DNA of 64,000 nucleotides from Brooklawnia sp937867175 (lineage in GTDB: Bacteria > Actinomycetota > Actinomycetes > Propionibacteriales > Propionibacteriaceae). Both the position numbers and the translations under genes were made by a program. Of the stretch, positions 8,553-19,669 are shown piece after piece (within the stretch, counting starts at the first letter, position 1; the number at the start of each line of letters is the position of its first letter). The notes beneath the pieces are model-generated. The model was not told the DNA's origin. It did no database searches and saw nothing but the letters and a program-made list of their open reading frames with translations. The stretch covers positions 1-64,000 of the forward strand of contig DAISIR010000006.1 in NCBI GenBank assembly GCA_036821905.1. Direction: 5' to 3'.

Positions 8553-8644
8553 ACTCTGCTTGAAGGAAATAGCTTGTGTACCTGCCATCCGATCAGACTT
8601 ACGGTCGCGACATGTGCAGTTGCCGTTTCTTGCCAAGAGCGGCC

Positions 8645-11600
8645 TCAGGGACGAAACGGCGCATAACTGGTGTGCAGCAGGCGGTGGGCCAGCGCCGAGT
8701 TCGGCTCACCGAAGAAGTCCTCGTAGAGCCGGTGGACGTCGGGGTTGGACTGGGACGTCCGGTAGGTCGAGGTGGTGTCGATGTGCTGGATGAACCGCAT
8801 CCGCTCCTGCATCTCACCGACCTTCCCGATCACCGGGTTGCCGGCACCCCCGATGCACCCGCCGGGGCACGCCATGATCTCGATGAAGTCGTAGCCGAGG
8901 TCCTCACCGGCGATGACCCGCTTGATGATCGGTTCGGCATTTCCCAACCCGTTGATGACCGCCACCGCCAGCGTCCTGCCGCCGAGGGTGAACCGCGCCT
9001 CCCGGAAACCCTCGACCCCAACGACCTGTTCGAAGTAGAGCGGTTCGCTCAGCGTCTGCCCGGTCAGCTGCTCCGCCGCCATCCGCAGCGCGGCCCCGGC
9101 CACCCCGCCCGAGGCGGCGAAGATCACACCCGCCCCCGAGACCCGCGCATACGGCGGGTCGAACTCCTGCAACCGAACCTCCGCCGGATCGATCCGGCGC
9201 ATCTCGACCATCTCCAAGAACTCGGTGGTGGTGACAACCGCGTCCACGTCACGACGCCCGTCGGGGGCGAACTCCGGCCGGGCGGCCTCATACTTCTTGG
9301 CCAGGCAGGGCACGATCGAGACGATGAACAGGTCGTCCTTCGGGACGCCCAAGTATTGCGCGTAGTGGTTGCGCACCGTGGCGCCCATCATCTGCTGCGG
9401 CGACTTGCAGCTGGACAGGTGCGGTATCAACTCGGGATAACGCCGCTCCACCAGGTTGACCCAGCCCGGGCAACACGAGGTGAACTGCGGCAACACCCCG
9501 TCATTGCCGAGGCGGTCCAAGAACTCGGTGGCCTCCTCCATGATGGTCAGGTCGGCGGCGAATGAGAAGTCGAAGACCTTGTCGAAGCCCACCTTGCGCA
9601 TCAGGCCGGCGATGAACGGCGACGCCTGGTCGTAGGTGATGCCGAACTTCTTGGCAATCACGCTGCGCGGTGCGGGGGCGATGAACCCGACCACCAGCTT
9701 CCCGGGATCGTTCATCGCCTTGAAGACCGGGTTCCGGTCGCGAAGGTAGTCCAGCGCCCCACAAGGGCAAGCAGTGACGCACTGGCCGCATGAGACGCAG
9801 TCGGTCTGGTCGAGCGGAGCCCCGTTGTGCGTGCCGACGGTCAGCCGGCCTTCGCTGAACCGGTAGACCAGCACGTTCACGCCCTCGATCTCGGCGCACG
9901 CGGTGATGCATCGGCCACACGAGATGCACTTGTTGTTGTCGTGGATGATGAACGGGTGGTCCCGCACGACCGGGTCCCAGGGCCGCTGGTGGATCGGTTC
10001 GGCGAAACTGACCTGATGGGCGGTCGCCTCGGTGCGCAGGTCGCAGTTGAACCGGGCCCCACACCCACACCGCAGGCAGCGGGCCGCCTCGGCGCGGGCG
10101 GACGCCTCGTCCAACCCCAACTCGACCTCGCAGAAGCCGTCCAGCCGGGCCGGCATCGCCAACGCCGGCATCGGGTGGCGCGGGATCTTCGGCAGCACCT
10201 CGAACTCGTGGCGGGGCAGGTCCTCCAGCGTCCCCCGACTGCAGGAGTAGTCCTGAAGGATGGGGCTGACGTAGCCCTTGCCCAGGAAGTCGTGCATCGC
10301 GGTGGCAGCGCGCTTGCCGGCCGCCACGGCCTGAATGACGGTCGACGGACCCGTGACACAGCCACCCCCGGCGAAGACCTTCGCCTCGGAGGTCTCCATC
10401 GTCCGGCCGTTGATGTCGATGTCACCCCAGGGGTTCAGCCGCACCGGCAGGTCGTGGTAGAGGAACTGGGTGTTGGTGCTGTGCCCGATTGCGCCGATGA
10501 CGGTGTCGCAGGCGATGGTGAACTCGCTGCCTTCCACCGGTACCGGACGCCGGCGTCCCGATCGGTCGGGCTCTCCCAAGGTCATCTTGATGCCGTGGAG
10601 CTGTTTGGTGCCGTCGTGTTGGGCGATGCGGGTCGGGGCGGCCAGGAAAACCATCTCGATGCCCTCGGCCAACGCCTCCGCCACCTCGAACGGTTCGGCC
10701 GGCATTTCGTCGCGACCGCGACGGTAGAGCAGCTGGACGTCTTTGGCCCCCAGGCGCAGTGCGGTGCGGGCGCAGTCGATCGCGGTATTGCCGCCACCGA
10801 TCACCACCACCTTCTCACCCAGGGGCAGGTCGATGCCACTGGACACCCGCTGCAGGTACTCGATGCCCAGCCGCACACTGCCGGCCACCTCACCTTCGAG
10901 GTTCAGCGGGGTGGCCTGCCATGACCCGATCGCCAGATAGACCGCATCGAAGTCGTTGCGCAGCCCCTCCAGGCTGATCTGGGTGCCCAGCGCCTTGCCG
11001 GTCATGATCTTGACCCCGAGCGCCTCGATGACGCCGATCTCCTTGGCCAGCACGTCGTGGGGCAGACGGTAGGCCGGGATGCCGTAGCGCATCATGCCGC
11101 CCGGCTCGGACTGCTTGTCGAAGACCGTGACGTCGTGGCCGTTGCTGGCGCAGTAGTAGGCGGCGGACAGCCCCGACGGCCCCGCGCCGACGATGGCGAT
11201 CCGTTTTCCGGTCGGGGCGGCCTTGCGCGGGATCCAAGGTGCGGGTCGAGCCAGGTCCCAGTCGGCGGCGAAGCGCTTGACATGGTTGATCGCCACCGGG
11301 GCGTCGACCAGGTTGCGCCGGCAGGCGTCCTCACAGTGATGTGGGCAGACCCGCCCGCAGACCACCGGGAACGGGTTGTCATCCTTGATGATGCGCACCG
11401 CGTACTCGTAGTTGCCGTCGGCCACAGCGCGCAGGTAACGCTGGATCTCAATGCCGGCCGGGCAGGCGGTGACGCACGGGGCCGAGCAGTCGGCGTTGTG
11501 GTCGCTCAGCAACTGCTCCAGACGCACCTTGCGGAAGTCGACCAGATGCTGGGAGTGGGTGGTGATCACCATGCCCGCACGCACCGGCGTCTGACAGGCC

Positions 11601-11815
11601 TTGACGTCGCGGGCACCACCCAGTTCGACCATGCACAATCCGCAGTTGCCGTTGGCCCGGGGGGCGCGCAGGTCGTAGCACAGGTGGGGCACGTGGATGC
11701 CCTCCTGCAGCAGCGCCTGCAGGATCGTGAGACCTTCGTAGACCTCGGTCTGGCGTCCGTTGACGCTCACCTTGATCCGGTTGCGGCCCTCGAGATCTAG
11801 CAGATGGACTTCCAT
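8645..11815 (-). CDS. hydA: Fused [FeFe]-hydrogenase / GltD-like FAD-NAD(P) oxidoreductase / ferredoxin
   Basis: A 1056-residue multidomain enzyme, probably cytoplasmic, coupling NAD(P)H and H2. Domains in order: a [2Fe-2S] plant-type ferredoxin fold (C46, C58, C61, C74); a His-Cys3 site as in NuoG (H106, C110, C114, C118); a GltD-type cluster domain (C153, C157, C161, C165); FAD- and NAD(P)-binding Rossmann folds (GAGPSGL at 210-216, IGGGNTA at 339-345); a 4xCys patch (C580-C591); two [4Fe-4S] sites (C630-C640 and C673-C683); and the H-cluster domain. The H-cluster motifs are TSCCPGW (779-785), VPCLAKKYE (C837) and MACPGGC (C983, C987). The proton-relay Cys (C781) is kept; the usual Met before PC in the second motif is Val. 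The start ATG has an AGGAG upstream. The maturases HydE, HydF and HydG are not in this window. Confidence 0.92.
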   Translation of the reverse strand: MEVHLLDLEGRNRIKVSVNGRQTEVYEGLTILQALLQEGIHVPHLCYDLRAPRANGNCGLCMVELGGARDVKACQTPVRAGMVITTHSQHLVDFRKVRLEQLLSDHNADCSAPCVTACPAGIEIQRYLRAVADGNYEYAVRIIKDDNPFPVVCGRVCPHHCEDACRRNLVDAPVAINHVKRFAADWDLARPAPWIPRKAAPTGKRIAIVGAGPSGLSAAYYCASNGHDVTVFDKQSEPGGMMRYGIPAYRLPHDVLAKEIGVIEALGVKIMTGKALGTQISLEGLRNDFDAVYLAIGSWQATPLNLEGEVAGSVRLGIEYLQRVSSGIDLPLGEKVVVIGGGNTAIDCARTALRLGAKDVQLLYRRGRDEMPAEPFEVAEALAEGIEMVFLAAPTRIAQHDGTKQLHGIKMTLGEPDRSGRRRPVPVEGSEFTIACDTVIGAIGHSTNTQFLYHDLPVRLNPWGDIDINGRTMETSEAKVFAGGGCVTGPSTVIQAVAAGKRAATAMHDFLGKGYVSPILQDYSCSRGTLEDLPRHEFEVLPKIPRHPMPALAMPARLDGFCEVELGLDEASARAEAARCLRCGCGARFNCDLRTEATAHQVSFAEPIHQRPWDPVVRDHPFIIHDNNKCISCGRCITACAEIEGVNVLVYRFSEGRLTVGTHNGAPLDQTDCVSCGQCVTACPCGALDYLRDRNPVFKAMNDPGKLVVGFIAPAPRSVIAKKFGITYDQASPFIAGLMRKVGFDKVFDFSFAADLTIMEEATEFLDRLGNDGVLPQFTSCCPGWVNLVERRYPELIPHLSSCKSPQQMMGATVRNHYAQYLGVPKDDLFIVSIVPCLAKKYEAARPEFAPDGRRDVDAVVTTTEFLEMVEMRRIDPAEVRLQEFDPPYARVSGAGVIFAASGGVAGAALRMAAEQLTGQTLSEPLYFEQVVGVEGFREARFTLGGRTLAVAVINGLGNAEPIIKRVIAGEDLGYDFIEIMACPGGCIGGAGNPVIGKVGEMQERMRFIQHIDTTSTYRTSQSNPDVHRLYEDFFGEPNSALAHRLLHTSYAPFRP

Positions 11816-11855
11816 GGCAGCACTCCTGCCTGAACGCCCTCAGGTGTCGGTTCCC

Positions 11856-13112
11856 TCAGTCGATCACAGCCGCGTTCGCGGCGGCGATGACGCGCAGGTT
11901 GTGCGGCAGCGCCCCATCGAAACCGGGTGTGGTCATGGACAAAATGACGGTGTCGCGGGCCGGGTTGTTGACGAACTTCGTGCTGAAGAAGCCCTGCCAG
12001 CTGTAGGCGCCCGGACCGCCCAGGTAATGGATCGAACCGGGCGGAGCATTGACGCCCTGCTGGATGTCGAGCTGGTAACCCCACTTGTTCTGCGTCAGCT
12101 GCCAGTTGGTCAGGTCGCCGATCTGGTTGGCCGTCATCAGTTGGACGGCGGCCCGGCTGACGACCCGGACGCCGTCGAGTTCGCCCATGTTCAGCAGCAT
12201 CTGGGCGAACCGGAAGTAGTCGTGCGTGGTGCCATGCAGGCCGCCTGCCCCGCTGAAGTACGTCTTGTGCTCGCTGAAGGTGTACTGCGGGCCGAGGTTG
12301 CCCAGGCCGAGCGGGGACGGTCCGGTCTGCTGCTCGTTCTTGCCGGCCCAGTAGACCGCGGCGACCCGCTTGAGCTCGTCTTCGGGCGGGAAGAACCAGG
12401 TCTCGTTCATGCCCAAGGGTCCGAAGATGTGCTGCCTCAGGTACTCGTCGAAGCTCAGGCCCGACACCACCTCGACCATCCGGCACAAGGTGTCGACGGA
12501 GTTGTTCGAGTAGTCGAAATGCTCGCCCGGATGCGCCATCAGCGGCAGGCTCGCGAGCAACTTGATGTTCTGCTCCAACGTGAGGGGCGGGGCGTTGAGG
12601 TCGTCCATCAGCCCGGCGTCGGCATACAACTTGGGGACGACCCGGTAGTTGTTCGGGGTGAACAGGTCGTACCACCACGAGTTCGTCATGCCCGCGGTCA
12701 TCGTGAGCAGGTCGTGGATCGTGATCTCGCGCTTGGCGGTGACCAGCTTGACCTCGCCCCAATCATTGAGCTGGGCGACCTTCATGTCCGCGAACTCGGG
12801 GATGAACTTGGAGATCGGGTCGGCCAGCGAGATCAGTCCCCGGTCCCACAGCTGCATCACCGCAACCGCGCTCGGGACCTTCGACATCGACGCGAGCCGA
12901 AAGACGCTGTCGGTGCTCATCGGGACGCCCTCAGCTGCCTTCCCGAAGGCCTTGAAGTAGCAGATCTTGCCGTGCCGGGCCACCAGGACGACGATGCCTT
13001 GGTAAGCGTCATCGTTCAGGTGTGCCTGCACCAACTTGTCGATATGGGCGAGATAGTCGCTGGACATGCCGACGCTTTCGGGTTCTACGACCTCGCAGAC
13101 CGGGTGGCTCAC
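11856..13112 (-). CDS. Serine hydrolase, class C beta-lactamase / family VIII esterase fold
   Basis: A 418-residue protein of the beta-lactamase-related (penicillin-binding protein-like) superfamily. The nucleophile motif SxxK is S75-M-S-K78 in FRLASMSKVP and the Tyr motif is Y201-S-N in HFDYSNNSVDTL. The third motif is not a classical KTG; GPGAYSWQGF is the likely equivalent, as in family VIII carboxylesterases, so an esterase or amidase is more likely than a beta-lactamase. No signal peptide is seen, which argues for a cytoplasmic enzyme. The GTG at 13112 is supported by GGAG seven bases upstream and by the start of family similarity; the frame stays open far upstream but only as antisense to mgtA. 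It ends 40 bp before the hydrogenase start on the same strand. Confidence 0.85.
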   Translation of the reverse strand: MSHPVCEVVEPESVGMSSDYLAHIDKLVQAHLNDDAYQGIVVLVARHGKICYFKAFGKAAEGVPMSTDSVFRLASMSKVPSAVAVMQLWDRGLISLADPISKFIPEFADMKVAQLNDWGEVKLVTAKREITIHDLLTMTAGMTNSWWYDLFTPNNYRVVPKLYADAGLMDDLNAPPLTLEQNIKLLASLPLMAHPGEHFDYSNNSVDTLCRMVEVVSGLSFDEYLRQHIFGPLGMNETWFFPPEDELKRVAAVYWAGKNEQQTGPSPLGLGNLGPQYTFSEHKTYFSGAGGLHGTTHDYFRFAQMLLNMGELDGVRVVSRAAVQLMTANQIGDLTNWQLTQNKWGYQLDIQQGVNAPPGSIHYLGGPGAYSWQGFFSTKFVNNPARDTVILSMTTPGFDGALPHNLRVIAAANAAVID

Positions 13113-13297
13113 GTGGCGGCTCCTCTGCTTCGGGTCGGCCCTCGTCGGCCGACCACGGACCGCGCGTTCGACGACCGAGCGGTCCCTGACCTTCAACTGT
13201 GTCAGAGTGCGCGGCGGGCGGCCGACGATTCGGGAAACAAGTGGGCCGGACCGCCGCCGGTGTTGCGCCAGCGCCCCCCACCCCAAGGCACCGCCAC

Positions 13298-13303
13298 TAG
13301 GAT
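13298..13303 (+). promoter_or_regulatory. Candidate -10 element (TAGGAT) for mgtA
   Basis: A TANNNT box 44 bases before ATG 13348, in the 235-bp divergent spacer between the serine hydrolase and mgtA. No good -35 was found at 16-18 bases, and I do not recognise a magnesium riboswitch (M-box) in this leader. Confidence 0.3.
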
Positions 13304-13347
13304 GAGGTGATTGTCGGCACCGGCCACGCCAGAATCCAGGTGCATTG

Positions 13348-15891
13348 ATGAGCGCAAACGTCGAGGTCGCAGCCGCTCCTTGGAGCCAATCCCCCGCTGA
13401 ACTGTTCACGGCGTTGCACAGCGGCGAGCAAGGGCTCGCCTCGTCGGACGCCCGCGACCGGCTGCAACGGTTCGGTCTGAACGTCCTGAAGGTACGTCGA
13501 CACCAGAGCGCCGTGCGGGCCTTCCTAGGACAGTTCCGCAGTCCGCTGATGCTCATCCTGGTCTTCGCGGCCGTCATCTCTGCCATCGCTGCCCAGTGGG
13601 CGGACGCGGTCATCGTCCTGCTCATCGTGGTAGCCAGTTCGATCCTCAGTTTTGCGCAGGAATACTCCGCCAGCAACGCGGTGGCACGATTGCGCGCCCA
13701 GACCACCCTGAAAGCGAACGTGCTCCGGGACGGGGTTGCCACGGTCCTGCCGGCCGAGGAGGTAGTGCCCGGGGATGTTGTCCTGCTGTCGGCGGGCAGC
13801 GTGGTGCCGGCCGACGGTGTCGTCCTGATGGCCAGGGACTTCTTCGTCAACCAGTCGGTGCTCACCGGGGAGACCTTCCCGGTGGAGAAGAAGCCGAGCC
13901 CGGTCGAAGCCGACGCCGCCCTGTCGGAGCGGCTCAACATGGTCTTCATGGGCACCAGTGCCCGCAGTGGCACCGCACACGCCCTGATCGTCGAAACGGG
14001 GACCCGCACCGAATACGGCCGGATCGCTGAGCGGCTGACACTTCGTCCGCCGGAGACCGAGTTCGAGCGCGGCATCCGGCGCTTCGGGCAACTGCTGACC
14101 AAGATCATGACGGTGCTGGTGCTGGCGGTCTTCGTCGTCAACGTCGTGCTGCGCAAGCCGCCCATCGATTCGCTGCTGTTCGCGATCGCGCTGGCGGTCG
14201 GGATCGCCCCCGAACTGCTACCTGCCATCATCAGCGTGAACCTGTCCAAGGGCGCCCAGAACATGGCCAAGCGTGACGTCATCGTCCGGCGCCTCAACGC
14301 CATCGAGAACCTGGGCAGCATGGACATCTTGTGCACCGACAAGACCGGCACGCTCACCGTCGGCGTGGTGCAACTGGACGGTGCCCTCGACGTCGACGGC
14401 CGGCCGAGCGACGACGTCCTGCGCTGGGCGTACCTGAATGCGGCCTTCCAAACCGGGCTCAGCAACCCACTGGACGAGGCGATCCTCGCCCAGCGCCATC
14501 CCGACACCACTGGCATGGACAAGCTGGAGGAGATCCCCTACGACTTCGTCCGCAAACGCCTGACGGTGGTGATCGACTCCGACCCCGGCACCGAGGTGTG
14601 CCCCCTGCTGATCACCAAGGGTGCGCTCGACAGCGTCCTGAGCGTCTGCACCCAGGCACGGGTCGACGACCGCCTTCAGCCGCTCGACGAGCGAGTGCGG
14701 GCGTCCATAGCTGCCCAGTACGCTGTGTGGAGCAAGCAGGGCTACCGGGTGCTGGGGCTGGCGGTTCGAGAGGTGCCGCGGCTGACTGAGTACCCGGTCA
14801 CGGCTGAGGCGGAGATGGTCTTCGCCGGCTTCCTGATCTTCTTCGACCCCCCGAAGCCGGATGTCAGGCAGACCCTGGACGCGTTGAGGCAGCTTGGCGT
14901 CGACGTCAAGATCATCACCGGCGACAACCGGCTGGTGGCCGGGCACCTAGCCGAAACCCTAGGCATACCGGCGGACGCCATCCTGACCGCCCGCGAGATG
15001 GCCAAGATGCGTGATGAGGCGCTGTGGAACGTCGCCGAACGCACCACGATCTTCGCCGAGGTCGACCCGAACCAGAAGGAACGGATCATCCTGGCGCTGC
15101 AGAAGATGGGCCACGTGGTCGGCTACCTGGGCGACGGCATCAATGACGCACCCGCGCTGCACGCGGCCGACGTCGGCATCTCGGTCGACCAGGCCGTGGA
15201 CGTCGCCAAGCAGGCGGCCGACTTCGTCCTGCTGGAGCGCGATCTGGGGGTCCTGCGGGCTGGCATCGAGGAGGGACGCCTGACCTTCGCGAACACCCTG
15301 AAGTACATCTTCACCACCACCAGCGCCAACTTCGGGAACATGCTGAGCATGGCGGCGGCCTCGCTGTTCCTGCCGTTCCTGCCGTTGCTCGCCAAGCAGA
15401 TCCTGCTGAACAACTTCCTTTCCGACATCCCGGCCATCGGCATCGCGCGCGACAACGTCGACCCGGAATGGGTGACCGGTCCGCACCGCTGGCGGATTCG
15501 CGTCATCGCCGACTTCATGCTGATCTTCGGCTTGGTCAGTTCGCTTTTCGACTTCGCCACCTTCGCGTTGCTGCTGGTCGTGTTCAAAGCGACCGAGCCG
15601 CAGTTCCAGACCGGCTGGTTCATCGAGTCGCTCCTCACCGAACTGGTGATAGCGCTGGTGGTACGCACCCGCAGGCCGTTCTTCCGCAGCCGTCCGGGCA
15701 CCCTCCTGTGGGTCTTCACGCTGGGGGTCGGGGTCCTCACGTTCGCGTTGCCCTACCTACCCATCGCCCCGCTCCTGGGGTTCACGCCGCTACCTGTCTG
15801 GGTGCTCGCCGCCCTCGCCGGGCTCACAGCTGTCTACGTGCTGTTCGCCGAGATCACCAAGAAGCTGTTCTACCGGCGACTGACCTGGTGA
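13348..15891 (+). CDS. mgtA: P-type ATPase, MgtA-like magnesium transporter
   Basis: An 847-residue P-type ATPase, most similar in motifs to the P3B magnesium importers. Features in order: a cation ATPase N-terminal domain, actuator motif LTGET (near residue 177), the helix VGIAPELLPAIISVNLSKGA, the phosphorylated D331 in CTDKTGTLT, the nucleotide-binding region with ITKGALDSVL, the hinge GDGINDAPAL, then C-terminal membrane helices. The PELLP segment and the MAKRDVIVRRLNAIENLGSMD run are typical of MgtA rather than of calcium or heavy-metal pumps. No N-terminal heavy-metal CxxC domain is present. ATG 13348 is chosen over TTG 13345. It is transcribed away from the serine hydrolase and followed after 81 bp by the acetate-CoA ligase operon. 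Confidence 0.85.
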   Translation: MSANVEVAAAPWSQSPAELFTALHSGEQGLASSDARDRLQRFGLNVLKVRRHQSAVRAFLGQFRSPLMLILVFAAVISAIAAQWADAVIVLLIVVASSILSFAQEYSASNAVARLRAQTTLKANVLRDGVATVLPAEEVVPGDVVLLSAGSVVPADGVVLMARDFFVNQSVLTGETFPVEKKPSPVEADAALSERLNMVFMGTSARSGTAHALIVETGTRTEYGRIAERLTLRPPETEFERGIRRFGQLLTKIMTVLVLAVFVVNVVLRKPPIDSLLFAIALAVGIAPELLPAIISVNLSKGAQNMAKRDVIVRRLNAIENLGSMDILCTDKTGTLTVGVVQLDGALDVDGRPSDDVLRWAYLNAAFQTGLSNPLDEAILAQRHPDTTGMDKLEEIPYDFVRKRLTVVIDSDPGTEVCPLLITKGALDSVLSVCTQARVDDRLQPLDERVRASIAAQYAVWSKQGYRVLGLAVREVPRLTEYPVTAEAEMVFAGFLIFFDPPKPDVRQTLDALRQLGVDVKIITGDNRLVAGHLAETLGIPADAILTAREMAKMRDEALWNVAERTTIFAEVDPNQKERIILALQKMGHVVGYLGDGINDAPALHAADVGISVDQAVDVAKQAADFVLLERDLGVLRAGIEEGRLTFANTLKYIFTTTSANFGNMLSMAAASLFLPFLPLLAKQILLNNFLSDIPAIGIARDNVDPEWVTGPHRWRIRVIADFMLIFGLVSSLFDFATFALLLVVFKATEPQFQTGWFIESLLTELVIALVVRTRRPFFRSRPGTLLWVFTLGVGVLTFALPYLPIAPLLGFTPLPVWVLAALAGLTAVYVLFAEITKKLFYRRLTW

Positions 15892-15920
15892 GCCCGCCAC
15901 CCGGAGGCCACCCGACGCGC

Positions 15921-15926
15921 GATAAT
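15921..15926 (+). promoter_or_regulatory. Candidate -10 box (GATAAT) for the acsA operon
   Basis: The only AT-rich hexamer in the 81-bp spacer, 46 bases before the acsA ATG. There is no clear -35. Confidence 0.3.
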
Positions 15927-15932
15927 TGAGTA

Positions 15933-15948
15933 TCGGGCGCTGGCCCGA
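15933..15948. terminator. Small hairpin between mgtA and acsA
   Basis: TCGGGC pairs with GCCCGA across a GCTG loop. It has no T-tract. It may be a weak terminator for mgtA or a structure in the acsA leader. Confidence 0.3.
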
Positions 15949-15972
15949 CCGCAGTGATCTTGGGGGTGCAGC

Positions 15973-17726
<1,754 letters not shown>

Positions 17727-17727
<1 letters not shown>

Positions 17728-18704
17728 TGACCGAACTCCAAGTGGACGCAGCCCTCGGCGTCCCGCTGCTGATCGACATGCTGCGGGTGCGCCGGATGGA
17801 GGAGAAATGCGCCGAGTTGTACGGGGCAACCAAGATTCGCGGCTTCCTGCACCTCTACATCGGTGAAGAGGCGTGCGCGTCCGGGGTGTTGCGGGCGGTG
17901 GGCCCTAAGGACAACGTCGTCGCCACCTACCGTGAGCACGGGCATGCCTTGGTGCGTGGCGTCCCGATGACCCAGATCATGGCCGAGATGTTCGGCAAGG
18001 CGACTGGTTGCGCCCGGGGCCGTGGCGGATCGATGCACCTGTTCGACGCCTCGCGGCGCTTCTACGGCGGTACTGCGATCGTCGGCAGCGGCCTGCCGCT
18101 GGCTGTCGGGCTGGGGTTGGCCGACACCATGCTGGGTCGTGACGCGGTGACGGTCTGCTTCTTCGGTGACGGGGCGGTCGCCGAAGGCGCGTTCCACGAG
18201 GCGCTGAACCTGGCCGCACTGTGGCAGCTGCCGGTGCTGTTCGTGTGCGAGAACAACCTGTACGCGATGGGCACCGCCTTGACCCGTCACCAGTCCCAGA
18301 CCGACCTGACCGTCAAGGCGGCCAGCTACAACATGCCGGCGACATCGGCCGATGGCATGGATGCCCTCGCCGTCCACGCCGCGGCGGTCGAGGCGCTGGC
18401 CAGCGTCCGGGACGAGGGCGGGCCGGCGTTCCTGGAGTTGCGCACCTACCGGTTCCGGGCGCACTCGATGTTCGACCCCGACCTGTACCGGGAGAAGGCG
18501 GAGATCGAGGCGTGGAAGCAGCTTGATCCGATCCCCGCCCTGGCCGGGCAGTTGCGTGCGGCTGGTCTGCTGGACGACGCCGGTTATGCCGCGCTGGACG
18601 CAGCCGCCGAGGCGGAGGTGGCCGAAGCGGTGGCGTTCGCCGAGGCCGCCGAGTGGGCGCCGGTCGACGACCTGCTGACCGATGTCGTTGGAGGTGTGCG
18701 ATGA
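17727..18704 (+). CDS. 2-oxoacid dehydrogenase E1 component, alpha subunit (PdhA/AcoA-like)
   Basis: A 325-residue thiamine-diphosphate-binding subunit. The ThDP motif runs from FFGDGAVAEGAFHEALN (about residue 146) to the Asn in FVCENNLYAMG, and YREHGHALVRG and GRGGSMHLF are typical of E1-alpha. The substrate may be pyruvate or acetoin; branched-chain enzymes are usually longer. It is coupled to acsA by a TGATG overlap and to E1-beta by an ATGA overlap, so the two E1 subunits are made together as an alpha2beta2 enzyme. The close pairing with an acetate-CoA ligase and an acyl-carrier protein is unusual (see the findings). Confidence 0.88.
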
Positions 18705-19669
18705 GGATGACCTACCGTGAGGCGATCCGGGCGGGCCTGCACCAGGGGTTGACCACCGATCCGCGGGTCTTCCTGATGGGCGAGGATGTCGGCCGCTACG
18801 GCGGCGCCTACGCGATGTCACTGGGTTTTCTTGACGAGTTCGGACCCGAGCGGATCAGGGATACTCCCTTGTCAGAGCTTGGTTTTGTGGGAGCCGGGAT
18901 CGGCGCCGCGATGGGTGGGGTGCGTCCGGTCGTGGAGGTGATGACGGTGAACTTCAGCCTGCTCGCCATCGACCAGATCGTGAACATGGCGGCGCTGTAC
19001 CGGCACATGTCGGGTGGGCAGTTCAACGTCCCGGTGATCATCCGGATGGCCACTGGTGCCGGACGCCAACTCGGCGCCCAGCATTCCCACAGCCTGGAGA
19101 ACTGGTATGCCCACGTCCCCGGCCTGAAGGTGGTGGCCCCGGCCACGGTCGCCGATGCACGCGGGATGCTCCCGGCCGCCCTGGCCGAACCGGATCCGGT
19201 GATCATCTTCGAACACGTCATGCTCTACAACGACGAAGACGAAGTGGGCGACTGGCAGTGCGACCTGACCCACGCCGCCATCCGGCGTCCGGGCACCGAT
19301 GTCAGCATCATCACCTACGGTGGCTGCCTGCCGAAGGCCCTGGCGGCAGCCGAGACGCTGGCCGTGGCGGGCATCGACGCCGAGGTGGTAGACCTGCGCG
19401 TCCTGCGCCCGCTGGACCGCCAGACCATCGCCGACAGCGTCCGGCGCACCCACCGGGTGGTGGTGGTCGACGAGGGCTGGAAGACCGGGAGTCTGGCCGG
19501 TGAGGTGATCGCCGGGCTGGCCGAGGATTCCTTCTACGACTTGGACGCCGCGCCCCGGCGGGTGTGCGCCGCGGAGGTGCCGATCCCCTACGCCAAACAC
19601 CTTGAGGACGCCGCCCTGCCGTCGACCGCAGCCATCGTCGAGACCGTGAGGCAGGTGTGTGGTGCGTGA
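18701..19669 (+). CDS. 2-oxoacid dehydrogenase E1 component, beta subunit (PdhB/AcoB-like)
   Basis: A 322-residue transketolase-like subunit. The N-terminal TYREAIRAGLHQ and FLMGEDVGRYGGAY, then TPLSELGFVGAGIGAAM, and the C-terminal transketolase domain with DLRVLRPLDRQTI and VVVDEGWKTGS are typical of E1-beta. The start is ATG 18701, which overlaps the alpha-subunit stop and has GGAGG six bases upstream. The 3' end overlaps the E2 gene by several bases, so translation is coupled through the operon. Confidence 0.88.
   Translation: MRMTYREAIRAGLHQGLTTDPRVFLMGEDVGRYGGAYAMSLGFLDEFGPERIRDTPLSELGFVGAGIGAAMGGVRPVVEVMTVNFSLLAIDQIVNMAALYRHMSGGQFNVPVIIRMATGAGRQLGAQHSHSLENWYAHVPGLKVVAPATVADARGMLPAALAEPDPVIIFEHVMLYNDEDEVGDWQCDLTHAAIRRPGTDVSIITYGGCLPKALAAAETLAVAGIDAEVVDLRVLRPLDRQTIADSVRRTHRVVVVDEGWKTGSLAGEVIAGLAEDSFYDLDAAPRRVCAAEVPIPYAKHLEDAALPSTAAIVETVRQVCGA

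Noticed and set aside
13113..13347. M-box magnesium riboswitch before mgtA
   Set aside because: I could not find the conserved helices in the short leader; a covariance-model search would be needed to support it.
13113..14522. 470-codon N-terminal extension of the serine hydrolase
   Set aside because: It is antisense to mgtA and low in complexity. A GTG with a good ribosome-binding site at 13112 starts the conserved protein.
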